The notes beneath the pieces are model-generated. The model had not been told where the DNA came from, ran no database searches, and saw only the letters and a program-made list of their open reading frames with translations. A stretch of DNA of 64,000 bases from assembly GCA_947503525.1 (NCBI GenBank), contig CANNEA010000003.1, forward strand, positions 310,001-374,000, given 5' to 3'. The translations under genes were made by a program, and so were the position numbers. Position 1 is the stretch's first letter. Every line of letters starts with the position of its first letter. Source of the DNA: an uncultured Carboxylicivirga sp. (GTDB taxonomy: Bacteria > Bacteroidota > Bacteroidia > Bacteroidales > Marinilabiliaceae). Positions 43,384-53,478 of this stretch are shown piece by piece.

Positions 43384-44763
43384 ATGAGTACAGATCAAAA
43401 AGCAATTGGAAAAAGGAGGCAAGGTGATCCTTTTCAGCAGTTCATTAGTTTTTTCAGTAGCGGTAGTGCCTTATTAATGATGGCCACTTTAGCCGCTGTT
43501 ATTTGGGCTAATATGGCACACGATAGTTATCATCACTTCTGGCACAGTCCATTAAATATTACAACACATCTGGTTGAAATTAAATTGGGACTTCAGCACT
43601 GGGTTAATGATGGACTAATGGCTATATTCTTTTTCGTTGTTGGTTTAGAAATAAAACGAGAATTTTTAGCAGGTGAGTTAAGTTCATTTAAGCAAGCGTC
43701 TTTACCTATATTTGCCGCAGTAGGGGGTATGGTAATTCCAGTTGCTCTATATTTTGCCTTTGGTTTTGAAGGTAATGCGGCCGGTGGATGGGGAATACCA
43801 ATGGCCACAGATATTGCATTTTCCTTGGGTGTATTGGCCATATTAGGGAAACGCGTCCCATTGGCTCTTAAGGTGTTTTTAACTGCTTTAGCTATTGTAG
43901 ATGATTTGGGTGCCGTAATGGTGATTGCCTTCTTTTATGGAGGTGACTTAAACTGGACCTATTTATTGATCGCCGCATTATTACTTGGTGTGCTAATAAT
44001 TGCCAATTTACGTAACATTCAAAACCTTAAACTTTATACCTTTTTGGGATTTATCATTTGGTATTTATTCTTAATGTCAGGAGTAGATGGACCAGGAACA
44101 GGAATTCATTGTACAATAGCGGGAGTGTTAATAGCACTAACCATACCGGCTCGTCCTAAGGTTAGAGTAGATGATTTTGTTGGTCGTATTAATAATGGGA
44201 TGCGTCGATTCGATGAAAGTCGTCGAAGTCCAAATAAACGAGTTTTGACTGACGATCAGTTGTATGCCATAAACGATATTTCATATAGTGTAAAAAAAGT
44301 ACAAAGCCCACTTCAATTACTCGAACATCAATTCCATGGTTTTATTGGATTGTTTGTATTGCCTGTATTTGCATTATCTAATGCGGGTGTTACCTTAATA
44401 CATCATGGCGAAGGTGGTGGTGAAGTGTTTACAACTTTATCGTTCGCTATTGCATTTAGTTTAGTATTCGGTAAGGCCATAGGTATAACCTTCTTTTCAT
44501 GGTTAGCTGTTAGGTTGGGTATAGCTGTTAAACCAAAGCATTCTTCATGGTTATCTTTCCTTGGTTTGGCTTTCTTGGGAGGTATAGGATTTACCATGTC
44601 GATATTCATTGCATCTCTAGGATTTAAAATGGATGCAGAGTTACTTAATCAAGCTAAAATAGGAATCTTTGTAGGATCTATTATTGCTGGTTTGGCTGGT
44701 TTCTATATTCTCAAATATTCATTAAAGAAGGATGCACGGAGTAAATCGGCTACGGAACGATAA
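43384..44763 (+). CDS. nhaA: Na+/H+ antiporter NhaA
   Basis: An inner-membrane antiporter of 459 residues with about 11-12 helices. It exchanges protons for sodium and supports pH and salt tolerance. The sensor/transport Asp pair is visible as AIVDDLG (Asp173, Asp174), with ATDIAF (Asp143) before it. It is about 70 residues longer than the E. coli protein, mainly through a hydrophilic insert around 262-305. The gene follows the MurU-like gene and is ended by a terminator. Confidence 0.95.
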   Translation: MSTDQKAIGKRRQGDPFQQFISFFSSGSALLMMATLAAVIWANMAHDSYHHFWHSPLNITTHLVEIKLGLQHWVNDGLMAIFFFVVGLEIKREFLAGELSSFKQASLPIFAAVGGMVIPVALYFAFGFEGNAAGGWGIPMATDIAFSLGVLAILGKRVPLALKVFLTALAIVDDLGAVMVIAFFYGGDLNWTYLLIAALLLGVLIIANLRNIQNLKLYTFLGFIIWYLFLMSGVDGPGTGIHCTIAGVLIALTIPARPKVRVDDFVGRINNGMRRFDESRRSPNKRVLTDDQLYAINDISYSVKKVQSPLQLLEHQFHGFIGLFVLPVFALSNAGVTLIHHGEGGGEVFTTLSFAIAFSLVFGKAIGITFFSWLAVRLGIAVKPKHSSWLSFLGLAFLGGIGFTMSIFIASLGFKMDAELLNQAKIGIFVGSIIAGLAGFYILKYSLKKDARSKSATER

Positions 44764-44782
44764 AATAATTCATTGATAATAT

Positions 44783-44812
44783 AAAGGGCTTCTATAACAG
44801 GAGCCCTTTTTT
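44783..44812 (+). terminator. Terminator after nhaA
   Basis: AAAGGGCT pairs with AGCCCTTT, extended by weaker pairs, followed by TTT, 19 bases past the nhaA stop. Confidence 0.85.
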
Positions 44813-44839
44813 AGGCTTATAACTTTAAGTATTCTAATT

Positions 44840-46186
44840 TTATGGAATAAATAAGGATAATATATAAACACTTATTAAGGCTACCACAGCTAGTATGGTC
44901 GTCATTGAAGACCATGAAGCAAAGGTTTGCTTTTCATTCAGATAGAGGTATTTGCTTACCAGCCAAAAACCACTGTCGTTAACATGCGAGAATATTGAGG
45001 CGCCTGCAGCTATTGAAATAACAATCATTGCGCTACGTGGCTCTGATAAGGTTTGTGGCATTATTGGTGCAACTATACCTGCTGCAGTTATCATGGCCAC
45101 TGTTGAGGATCCTTGCAATATTCTTACTGTTGCCGCAGATATAAATGCAAAAATAATTAAGTTGATACCTTCTTCAGAAAAGTAGGTAGCCAACATTTCT
45201 CCTGTTCCGGTATTAATAAGCATCTGTTTAAAAACGCCTCCGGCACCGGTTAATAAGATAATTATGCCTGCGGGCCCCATCGATTTAGTGGTGATTTCAA
45301 GAAGCTTACTTTTACTTGTGCCTATACGAATACCTAATAAATACCAAACAAGAAGGTTGGCGAGCAATAAAGCCACGAAGGGATGACCAAGCATTTTGAA
45401 TGTCTTGATCACCGCATTAGGAATATTCCAACTGTCGAGTAATGGGCTGCTTAATAATGTGTTTGATAGGATTAAGAAAATAGGGAAGCATATGATGCCA
45501 ATAACCAATGAAACAGAAGGTGTTTTTACTTCTTGATCATGGGGCGTTTCCATTAAAGGAGCTTGAATATAGATCTTCCCGGCAATGAATTTGCCAAATA
45601 AAGGACCACTTATTAGAGCTGAAGGAATACCAACAATTAATCCAAATAGAATAACATAGCCCAAATTTGCACCAAGTATATCAGCCACGGCTATAGGTCC
45701 GGGTGTAGGGGGAATAAAGGTATGTGTGAGAGCCAATCCAGCTAATAAAGGAATGGCGTACAATAGTAATGACTTTTTTGTTTTACGTTGTAGAGCATAA
45801 ACCAAAGGAATAAGTATAATAAACGCTACATCGAAGAATACTGGTATCGCAACTATAAAACCGGTTAATACCATTGCATATCCGGCCCTTTTCTCACCAA
45901 ATCGTTTTAATAAGAATTTTGCCAATGCTTCGGCACCTCCCGAGTGCTCTAATATAGCTCCAAACATACCACCTAAACCTACTACTAAAGCTACAAAGCC
46001 TAAGGTACTACCCATACCATCCTGCATCGTCGTTAAAATTTCATTTGAAGGCATGCCTGTCATTACTCCAACTAAAATGCTTGAAATTAGCAGGGAAATA
46101 AAAGCTTGTATCTTGAATATGAGAATTAGTACCAGAAGTAATGAAATGCCGCAAACAACGGCAAATATGAGGTTATAATCAAGCAT
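44840..46186 (-). CDS. GntP-family gluconate/sugar-acid permease
   Basis: This 448-residue inner-membrane permease has about 12 helices. Family features are GGMFGAILEHSGGAEALA near the N-terminus, FIPPTPGPIAVADILG in the middle, and the late ILQGSSTVAMITAAGI with HVNDSGFWLVSKY. GntP members take up gluconate, glycerate or related acids by proton symport. It follows a small coupled ORF and the GH3 gene on the same strand, so sugar-acid uptake may be linked to that enzyme. The substrate was not determined. Confidence 0.93.
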   Translation of the reverse strand: MLDYNLIFAVVCGISLLLVLILIFKIQAFISLLISSILVGVMTGMPSNEILTTMQDGMGSTLGFVALVVGLGGMFGAILEHSGGAEALAKFLLKRFGEKRAGYAMVLTGFIVAIPVFFDVAFIILIPLVYALQRKTKKSLLLYAIPLLAGLALTHTFIPPTPGPIAVADILGANLGYVILFGLIVGIPSALISGPLFGKFIAGKIYIQAPLMETPHDQEVKTPSVSLVIGIICFPIFLILSNTLLSSPLLDSWNIPNAVIKTFKMLGHPFVALLLANLLVWYLLGIRIGTSKSKLLEITTKSMGPAGIIILLTGAGGVFKQMLINTGTGEMLATYFSEEGINLIIFAFISAATVRILQGSSTVAMITAAGIVAPIMPQTLSEPRSAMIVISIAAGASIFSHVNDSGFWLVSKYLYLNEKQTFASWSSMTTILAVVALISVYILSLFIP

Positions 46187-46356
46187 TAAGAAGTTGGTTT
46201 AAGTATAAGAACGATTGAGTTTGAGATCAGGTCTATATTTTGGTCGGTGTTAATTGTTAATGCATACTCAGGGATTAATGTGGAGTTAGTTTTACTTGCT
46301 ATGAGTTTTCCAAATCCATCAGGCCCAAATTGAATATTAAGCATTGATTCTGTCAT
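46186..46356 (-). CDS. Small ORF coupled at both ends (TAATG/TAATG)
   Basis: A 56-residue frame starts in a TAATG that overlaps the GH3 stop and ends in a TAATG that overlaps the GntP start. It reads MTESMLNIQF and ends VLILKPTS. No signal peptide or membrane helix. It could be a genuine short linker gene, or the remnant of a larger domain. The exact fit between its neighbours favours translation, but no family was recognised. Confidence 0.5.
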   Translation of the reverse strand: MTESMLNIQFGPDGFGKLIASKTNSTLIPEYALTINTDQNIDLISNSIVLILKPTS

Positions 46357-48596
46357 TAATCGAATAGTTCAAATGAGCTTTTTAATCCACTGGCCGAATT
46401 CGGACCAATCCAAATGTTAAACATTCCTGATTCGAGGCATTTTTCTCCATCATTATTATAAAATGTAAGTTGATCAGGATATATAACAAATTTCACTTCC
46501 GTATCAGTTTTAGCATCAAGTTTTATGTGCTGAAAATCTTTCAATTCTTTTACTGGACGAGTAATGCTGCCAACAACATCTTGAATGTATAATTGAACAA
46601 GGTCTGTGCTTTGTCGATTACCTGTATTTGTGAGTTTAATGCTAACTACTAATGAATCTGATTGGCTTATTTTATTGGTCGAAAGATCTAATTCTGAATA
46701 AATGAAGCTTGAATAATTAAGCCCATAGCCAAACGGATAGTGAGGAGTGAAGCCATCATCGAGGTAATGTGAGTTATTGCCCAATGAACTTTGCCAGGCC
46801 CCAAGCGGGATATCATACATCTGAACAAAACTGGTACTGTCAGCTGGGCGGCCAGTATTTTTCTGGTTGTAATAGAGCGGCGACTGTCCGGCTGATTTAG
46901 GCCAGGTAACAGGTAGTCTACCTTCCGGTTCTCTTATCCCGGTCAAAACATCATATAATGCCGGACCACCCATTGTTCCAGGATGCCAGGCCATCAAGAT
47001 GGCATCTGCATAGGATTCAATGTTTGTTAAGGAAATTGGGCGCCCTGCCATTATTACCAATACAATTGGTTTGCCTGTTGATTTAAGCTCTTTCAATAAT
47101 TCTTCTTGCTTACCCGGCAGTGCTATATTGGCTCTACTATGAGCTTCACCTGATAAAATAGCTTCTTCGCCGCCTATAAAAATGATTAAGTCCGATGCTT
47201 TAGCTTTGTTAAGCGCATCTGCATAGCCATGAGTACTTCTATCTCTGCTAAAGGTTAATCCCGGAGCGAAACTTATTTGGTCCGTCTTTTCCTGAAAATA
47301 ATGAGCTGGTGTAATGGTATGTTCCTTTTCGCCATCAAAAGTCCAGGTTCCCAATTGATCATGGGGCGCATCGGCTAATGGACCTATTAAAGCAATCTTT
47401 TTGGAACTGTTAAGGGGCAGAATATCATTTTTATTCTTTAACAGCACCATGCTTTTTATGGCAGCTTCCTTCGCTTTTTCAAGATGAGCGTTTTTGTAAT
47501 AAAGTGTTGCAGAATTATCCTTCGGGATAGGTGCATCAAATAAGCCCATTCTTAATTTAGTTCGCAATATATTGGCGACCATAATATCCAAATCCGCCAT
47601 TTGAATAGTTCCATTTTCCAGCAATGTTTTCAAATGATTCTCATATGCTCTAGATGTCATTTCCATATCCAAGCCTGCCTTAAATGCTAATTCTGCTGCA
47701 TGACGTTCGTCTCTGGCATATCCATGTGGAATGGTTTCGGTGAGCGAATTCCAATCACTTACCACAAAGCCATCAAAGGCTAAATCATCACGTAGTACCT
47801 CTTTAAGTAAAAAAGTGCTTGCCGATGCCGGAACTCCATTGTATTCGTTAAAGGAAGACATTACCGTTAATGCGCCAGCCTCAATAGCTGCTTTAAAAGG
47901 TGGAAGGTAAATATTACGCATTAAGGCCTCATTCATATATACTGTGTTATAATCACGTCCTCCTTCGGCAGCTCCGTAGCCCATAAAGTGCTTGGCACAG
48001 GCAAGTAATGATGTATTGTCCTTAAATTCATTCTGGAATCCATCGATGTATGCTTTTGCTAATACTGACGCTAATAATGGATCTTCGCCTGGTGATTCGG
48101 CAATTCTACCCCAGCGACTGTCTCTGGAGATATCTAACATTGGCGCAAAGGTCCATCTAATGCCAATTGATGAGGCTTCAATTGATGATACTCTTGCGCA
48201 GTCGTAGGCGGTGGAGCTATCCCAGCTGGCGGCCAAGCCAAGAGGAATGGGGAAGATTGTTTTAAAACCATGAATAACATCTCGTGCAAATATCAAAGGA
48301 ATACCATGTTCACTTTCTTCAAGGGCAATTTTTTGAAGTTCAGCCATCTGTTCGGCTTTCATTACATTTAATATTGCACCTGCTTCTCCTTCACGAATCA
48401 TCTGTTTAAATTCCTCAGATAGCCCACCTTTAACGCGACTTGAGGTTCCTCTTAATGCCAACTGACCAATTTTTTGTTCAATAGTCATTTGAGAGAGTAG
48501 ATTATCAATTTTCTTATTGTAATCATTGCTATTCTGGCTGATTGCAAGAAAAGGAAGTAGCAAAATGAATAAGGATAGATTGATTGATTTGTACAT
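46356..48596 (-). CDS. bglX: Exported glycoside hydrolase family 3 beta-glucosidase
   Basis: A 746-residue GH3 enzyme with a signal peptide (1-20), the N-terminal barrel, the C-terminal alpha/beta domain and a fibronectin-III-like end (about 650-746). The nucleophile is Asp281 in GFVVSDWN, and the substrate-binding Lys-His pair is at 202-203 in CAKHFMG. The BglX-like order and length suggest cleavage of beta-linked gluco-oligosaccharides in the periplasm. The symbol is by family resemblance. The first gene of the GH3-small ORF-GntP unit. Confidence 0.93.
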   Translation of the reverse strand: MYKSINLSLFILLLPFLAISQNSNDYNKKIDNLLSQMTIEQKIGQLALRGTSSRVKGGLSEEFKQMIREGEAGAILNVMKAEQMAELQKIALEESEHGIPLIFARDVIHGFKTIFPIPLGLAASWDSSTAYDCARVSSIEASSIGIRWTFAPMLDISRDSRWGRIAESPGEDPLLASVLAKAYIDGFQNEFKDNTSLLACAKHFMGYGAAEGGRDYNTVYMNEALMRNIYLPPFKAAIEAGALTVMSSFNEYNGVPASASTFLLKEVLRDDLAFDGFVVSDWNSLTETIPHGYARDERHAAELAFKAGLDMEMTSRAYENHLKTLLENGTIQMADLDIMVANILRTKLRMGLFDAPIPKDNSATLYYKNAHLEKAKEAAIKSMVLLKNKNDILPLNSSKKIALIGPLADAPHDQLGTWTFDGEKEHTITPAHYFQEKTDQISFAPGLTFSRDRSTHGYADALNKAKASDLIIFIGGEEAILSGEAHSRANIALPGKQEELLKELKSTGKPIVLVIMAGRPISLTNIESYADAILMAWHPGTMGGPALYDVLTGIREPEGRLPVTWPKSAGQSPLYYNQKNTGRPADSTSFVQMYDIPLGAWQSSLGNNSHYLDDGFTPHYPFGYGLNYSSFIYSELDLSTNKISQSDSLVVSIKLTNTGNRQSTDLVQLYIQDVVGSITRPVKELKDFQHIKLDAKTDTEVKFVIYPDQLTFYNNDGEKCLESGMFNIWIGPNSASGLKSSFELFD

Positions 48597-48741
48597 GGAA
48601 TTAGGTATCTGATTGATATTATATCAAATATAGAAAAAGAAATTACAAATTAATACTTGAATGTCTTTTTTAGTTAGAGTTAATAAACAAGGATATTGAA
48701 GTTCTTAAACGGGACTCATGTTAAGTAGGATTATTCTTTTG

Positions 48742-48749
48742 TATCTTTG
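48742..48749 (+). promoter_or_regulatory. Candidate -7 box for the kinase-phosphatase pair
   Basis: TATCTTTG fits TAnnTTTG and lies 45 bases before the ATG at 48794. The -33 position is unclear. Confidence 0.4.
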
Positions 48750-48793
48750 ATGTCATCTTGAAATATGGCTATCAGTCATAAAGTTGTTATGGA

Positions 48794-49777
48794 ATGGATA
48801 AGCAAAACGAAGAAAAAATTATAGGTGCTCTGAAGGCTCAATCAATGACTAAGGTTGAAGTTATTCAGAATTTGTGGAGTGGGTATGGCGAAATTGTTCG
48901 ATATCAGATTAAAGGGGCAGATGTTGAAAGTGTTATTGTGAAACATGTGAAGCTGCCAAATTCAGCAAATCACCCCCGTGGCTGGAATACTGATTTTTCG
49001 CATCAGCGGAAAGTGAAGTCCTATCAGGTTGAAACCAATTGGTATAAGTCGTATAGTGAGCAGTGTGATGCAAACACTAGAGTTCCTGAGTGTTATTTTG
49101 TTGAAAGTCTGGATGGTGAAGTGCTAATCGTGCTGGAAGATTTGGATGCTGCGGGTTATCCTGCCCGTAAATCTTCGGTATCAATTAGTGATATGGAAGT
49201 ATGTTTAAGATGGTTGGCTAATTTTCATGCGCAGTTTCTAAATATAAATCCAACAGAATTATGGGAAGTTGGTACCTATTGGCATCTCGCAACTAGGCCC
49301 GATGAGTTGGAGGTAATGGATGACCGCTTATTAAAGGAAGCAGCCCCCTTGGTTGATCAACGCTTAAATGATGGTAAATATCAAACACTAGTTCATGGTG
49401 ATGCAAAACTGGCTAATTTTTGCTTTTCAAAAGATGGCAAAGAAGTTGCTGCTGTAGATTTTCAATACATCGGTGGAGGTTGTGGAATGAAGGATGTGGC
49501 GTATTTTATTGGAAGTTGTATTTATGAAGAAGATTGTAAACGTTACGAAACACCTTTATTAGATTATTATTTCAAGGAATTGAGTGAGGCCATAAGTGTT
49601 AAACACCCCAATGTTGATAGGCCTACTTTGGAGCATGAATGGCGTAATTTATACCCCTATGCATGGACCGATTTTCATCGCTTCCTTAAAGGATGGAGTC
49701 CTGATCATTGGAAAATTAATTCTTACAGTGAAAAAATGGCTCGTAAAGTCATTAAAGAACTTGGCGTACAATTATAG
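48794..49777 (+). CDS. Ecdysteroid-kinase-like phosphotransferase
   Basis: A 327-residue protein kinase-fold phosphotransferase. The catalytic loop is HGDAKLANF (His201, Asp203, Asn208) and the metal Asp is in VDFQYIGGG (Asp222). The sequence ENL-type [12 protein letters not shown] and the C-terminal [15 protein letters not shown] resemble EcKinase/CHK-type kinases, known from insects and some bacteria, more than choline kinases. The substrate is a small hydroxylated molecule that cannot be named here. It is next to an IMPase-family phosphatase with a 1-base gap. Confidence 0.8.
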   Translation: MDKQNEEKIIGALKAQSMTKVEVIQNLWSGYGEIVRYQIKGADVESVIVKHVKLPNSANHPRGWNTDFSHQRKVKSYQVETNWYKSYSEQCDANTRVPECYFVESLDGEVLIVLEDLDAAGYPARKSSVSISDMEVCLRWLANFHAQFLNINPTELWEVGTYWHLATRPDELEVMDDRLLKEAAPLVDQRLNDGKYQTLVHGDAKLANFCFSKDGKEVAAVDFQYIGGGCGMKDVAYFIGSCIYEEDCKRYETPLLDYYFKELSEAISVKHPNVDRPTLEHEWRNLYPYAWTDFHRFLKGWSPDHWKINSYSEKMARKVIKELGVQL

Positions 49778-49778
49778 T

Positions 49779-50636
49779 ATGGTGTTGAATCAAAATGATA
49801 TTGAGGAATTAATTCAACTTGCAGAATCGGCTGCTTTAAAAGCCGGTCTTATGATTCGGCAATCCTCAAATGAAAAATTTCATATTTTAAAAAAACAAGG
49901 TGGTTCTAGTTTGGCTTCTCAGGTTTTAACTGAAGTCGATCTGAAATCACAAGAAATCATCCGTTATGCTCTATCTGCAAGTCTTGAGAAATATGATTTA
50001 GGCTGGTTAGGTGAAGAGTCGGATGATGATAATAGCCGATTTGAGAAGGATTATTTTTGGTGTGTTGATCCCCTGGATGGAACTCTTCCTTTTACCGAAG
50101 GATATCCGGGCTATGCTGTTTCAATTGCCTTAGTTGCAAAAAATGGAACCTCAAGATTAGGAGTTGTATATGATCCTGTGCGTGAAGAGTTGTATAGCTC
50201 AAATTCTAAAGTTAAGGGCTTGAGTGAGACTAATACTCTTAATTTCTTTTGCGATCGTAGTTTTATTGAACATCCATTTTTTAAGAAAACACTTAATAAA
50301 CTTGAGAGCTACTGCAAGCAAAAGGGTTATTCTAATCTTGAAGTACACCCAAAGGCAGGAGCAGTAATCAACGCTATTGGTGTGATGCAGAATTCACCTT
50401 CCTGTTATTTCAAATTCCCAAAAGAGAATCAAGGAGGCGGCAGTATTTGGGATTATGCTGCTACAGCTTCTATAGGTATTAATTCTGGCGTATGTATTAG
50501 CTCTATAAATGGGCAAGCTTTGCACTTAAATGCAAATGATTCAACTTATATGAATAAGCAGGGTATTCTTTATGCCAGCGATAAGGAATTGGCTAACTAT
50601 ATTATTCAAATGTATCAGCAATTAAGTGGGCAATAG
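49779..50636 (+). CDS. IMPase/CysQ-family phosphatase
   Basis: A 285-residue phosphatase of the inositol-monophosphatase superfamily. The metal-binding motifs are GEES (near 78-81) and DPLDGT (97-102), followed by GYPGYAVSIALV and a late GGSIWDYAATASIGI for the third metal Asp. It could act on a sugar- or nucleotide-phosphate such as 3'-phosphoadenosine 5'-phosphate. I use the ATG at 49779 because the longer frame overlaps the kinase gene. It is translationally linked to the kinase and may reverse or complete the same pathway. Confidence 0.85.
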   Translation: MVLNQNDIEELIQLAESAALKAGLMIRQSSNEKFHILKKQGGSSLASQVLTEVDLKSQEIIRYALSASLEKYDLGWLGEESDDDNSRFEKDYFWCVDPLDGTLPFTEGYPGYAVSIALVAKNGTSRLGVVYDPVREELYSSNSKVKGLSETNTLNFFCDRSFIEHPFFKKTLNKLESYCKQKGYSNLEVHPKAGAVINAIGVMQNSPSCYFKFPKENQGGGSIWDYAATASIGINSGVCISSINGQALHLNANDSTYMNKQGILYASDKELANYIIQMYQQLSGQ

Positions 50637-50661
50637 CTTACAAAGCTTGGCCTTATTAATG

Positions 50662-53382
50662 CTAAAATCTCGTGTTTCTTCCCGATTTTGAGATTAATTC
50701 CTTAATCTTTTCATTAAAGGATTTGGCTTCTTTTAATTCATTAATACTCTGATTCATTCGATATCGCCATTTGTGTCGAACATCGCTGGGTTCATTTATT
50801 TGTTCGGTATGGGTTTCATGCCATCTTAAATCACCATCAATGGCAATGTAATCCTGAATAGGTATAGTAACCCACATTGCCGGAGAATAAAGATGTTGAA
50901 CGATTATTTGTTCACATAGCCAGGGTTCAGCAAAGTATGGAGCACCTCCATGATTGCCGAGTTCATAGTTGTAAAATTGTTGTATCATTTCTTTGTTCTC
51001 TTCCCACCATCCTCTTATTGTTGACATATCGTGGGTAGATGTGGTGCAGACCGATAAATATGGAGCATCTGCCGGATGCGCAAATTTCACAGTTGGATCT
51101 TTCGACATCCTTTGAATTTCAAGGTTCAAAATGTTAAGTTGATTCATTACAGGAGGCACACAATCCGGCACCATGCCCAGGTCTTCACCGCAGACTAACA
51201 TATTGCTTGAGTTAATTATTGCAGGCAATTTCTCTAAGCCCTTATGATACCAAAAGTCATTATGACGCTCATAAAAGTAATGCGTATATAAGCGTTGAAG
51301 GTTTTGTTTCGTTTGATCGTCAAGGTGGTTAAAAGAACTTGTACTATGTAAGGAAATACGAGGGTGCCATTGATCATAACCGGTTTGAACAAATATGACA
51401 TTAGCAGCAAGATCAAATAGACCATTACGTATTGTGCGTTCATGGTCAGTTAAATCTTCTTCTTCACGATTATTAAGAAAGTGTGAATTTATTTTGGCTT
51501 GAGTCCCAAATTCTTCTTTCAGATGCAAAATATTATTGCCAACATCAAATAGAAATTGTTCTTGCACTTTAGTGCTATGGATGCCGAATAAGTTATCAAC
51601 GATATCCCTGGTTATATAGGGTTTAGTTAACCTTTCGTAATCAAAACCAACTCCAAAGCTTTGAATTTCATCGGCACTCATAGGTAACGCAGGATAGAAA
51701 TAGCCTAATATACCCTCAACTGCGTGCAAAGGAATTTCCCAAATGCGGAAAAACCCCAGTATATGATCTATGCGATAGGCATCAAAATACTCTGACATTT
51801 TTTGTAAACGCTTGCGCCACCAACTGTAATCATCTTTAGCCATGCGTTGCCAATTATATGTCGGAAAGCCCCAGTTTTGACCTTTTACGGCAAAGTCATC
51901 CGGTGGAGCACCGGCTTGTCCATTCATATTGAAGTAATGTGGTTCAGTCCAGGCCTCCACACTTTTAGGACTAATGCCTATTGGAATATCACCTTTCAGA
52001 ACAATGCCTTGTTGACGGGCATATGAGCTAATTTCCTGTAATTGTTTATCTAAATGAAATTGAATAAAATAGTGAACGGCAATGTCATCCCAGTTTTTAG
52101 TATTTGGCTTGCATAAGCGCTCTATTTTTGTTGTGTTGTATTTACTGTATTCTCCCCAGGTAGTAAAGTCTGCATTTTTAAATTGATCTCTGAGATAGGC
52201 AAAAGCGGCATAGGGTACAAGCCAATCCTTATTTGCCTTAAAAAAGGCTTTATACTCGCTTGATTCAAAGAAAGTATTCTTTTCCTGATCAAATAATAAT
52301 TTATAATACCTTGATTTATGAGCTAGTACTTCAGGGTAGTTGACATGTGTTTCCTTATTCAGTTCTTTCTGATATTTATCGAAACATTTAAGTTCCTTTT
52401 TATCTTTAAGTAATCCCATTTTACGTAAATTCAAATAAATGGGATGTAAAGCGGTTACTGAAATGGATTTATAAGGATAAGAATCCAGCCAATTATGAGT
52501 AGTAATGGTTTCGTTAATGGGTAAGATTTGAACCATTTTCATGCCAACGGATTTCGCCCAATCAATAAATTCAATTAAATCGGAGAATTCGCCTATGCCA
52601 AAACCATCATCACTTCGAAGAGAAAATACAGGTACGGCAACACCGGCACCCTTCCAATTACCGCCTGGATACCTAAAGTGCTGATCGGCCTGTAAATGGA
52701 TATATTCGCTTAATTGACTTAATTCGGGCTGATTGACTATTCTGTTTTCACCTTCTTCAATTGCAATTACTTCAGCGGTTTCATTATCATAGAAACCATA
52801 TTTGTATAAAATGGGAAATGAGAGACTTGATGCGTTAAGTGTGACAGACCAATTTGATTCGCCTTTTTTACATGACAATAACAATGGTGAATCCGGATCC
52901 CAGTTGCCCAGTTCCTTCTGATTACCAATTATACATACTCGCAGGTTTTCTCCAATGCGTAGTGTATCTATGCTAAATGTAAGTTGTTTTTTTGCTCTAG
53001 ATCTTCTGGTCTTGTATTCTGCTTTAGAGTTCATTATAGCTTTGGTGAATGCTGAACTTTGCAGAGTCTGTTCTATTGAATCAGGATAATGCCAGGTGTC
53101 ATTAATACTTATATTTTTAATTGCATAAACACTGAAGTCAATGAGGCGTTTATTGCCTAATTCCCATATGACAAGGCCTGATTCATCCTTTAAAAAATAT
53201 TTATATTCGAGTGTTTTAAGATTCTTATTGTTTTCAATTGTTACAGACCAATTGCCATTCTCTATATAATTTAATTTAAGGGCTTTGTTCTCATTCCAAT
53301 TTCCAAGCTTTGTGCCAGTTCCAGAGATGAATAAATGTTGTCCCGGTTGAGTATCGTAATGAATATTTAACTGTAAGGCCAT
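50662..53382 (-). CDS. malQ: 4-alpha-glucanotransferase with two N-terminal CBM20 domains
   Basis: A 906-residue cytoplasmic GH77 disproportionating enzyme that moves alpha-1,4-glucan segments. Two starch-binding CBM20-type domains (about 1-90 and 130-225, GTKLGNWN and GNQKELGNWDPDS) precede the barrel. Catalytic residues are the nucleophile near 539 in RIDHILGFF, the acid near 733 in CGEDLG, and an Asp near 785 in TSTHDMST. Tandem CBM20 resembles plant DPE2, which acts on maltose and heteroglycan. It converges with the phosphatase gene with 25 bases between stops. Confidence 0.95.
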   Translation of the reverse strand: MALQLNIHYDTQPGQHLFISGTGTKLGNWNENKALKLNYIENGNWSVTIENNKNLKTLEYKYFLKDESGLVIWELGNKRLIDFSVYAIKNISINDTWHYPDSIEQTLQSSAFTKAIMNSKAEYKTRRSRAKKQLTFSIDTLRIGENLRVCIIGNQKELGNWDPDSPLLLSCKKGESNWSVTLNASSLSFPILYKYGFYDNETAEVIAIEEGENRIVNQPELSQLSEYIHLQADQHFRYPGGNWKGAGVAVPVFSLRSDDGFGIGEFSDLIEFIDWAKSVGMKMVQILPINETITTHNWLDSYPYKSISVTALHPIYLNLRKMGLLKDKKELKCFDKYQKELNKETHVNYPEVLAHKSRYYKLLFDQEKNTFFESSEYKAFFKANKDWLVPYAAFAYLRDQFKNADFTTWGEYSKYNTTKIERLCKPNTKNWDDIAVHYFIQFHLDKQLQEISSYARQQGIVLKGDIPIGISPKSVEAWTEPHYFNMNGQAGAPPDDFAVKGQNWGFPTYNWQRMAKDDYSWWRKRLQKMSEYFDAYRIDHILGFFRIWEIPLHAVEGILGYFYPALPMSADEIQSFGVGFDYERLTKPYITRDIVDNLFGIHSTKVQEQFLFDVGNNILHLKEEFGTQAKINSHFLNNREEEDLTDHERTIRNGLFDLAANVIFVQTGYDQWHPRISLHSTSSFNHLDDQTKQNLQRLYTHYFYERHNDFWYHKGLEKLPAIINSSNMLVCGEDLGMVPDCVPPVMNQLNILNLEIQRMSKDPTVKFAHPADAPYLSVCTTSTHDMSTIRGWWEENKEMIQQFYNYELGNHGGAPYFAEPWLCEQIIVQHLYSPAMWVTIPIQDYIAIDGDLRWHETHTEQINEPSDVRHKWRYRMNQSINELKEAKSFNEKIKELISKSGRNTRF

Positions 53383-53478
53383 ATTAGAAGAATTAGAATG
53401 TGATTAAAGGATGTAATTCTTCTAAAAAGATAAGAAATAATTATCTAAAAATTTAGTATAAGATCGGGAATTAGATTT

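Noticed and set aside
49596-49778. Extended N-terminus for the IMPase-family gene
   Set aside because: It would overlap the kinase gene by 182 bases and encodes no conserved part; the ATG at 49779 fits the family start.
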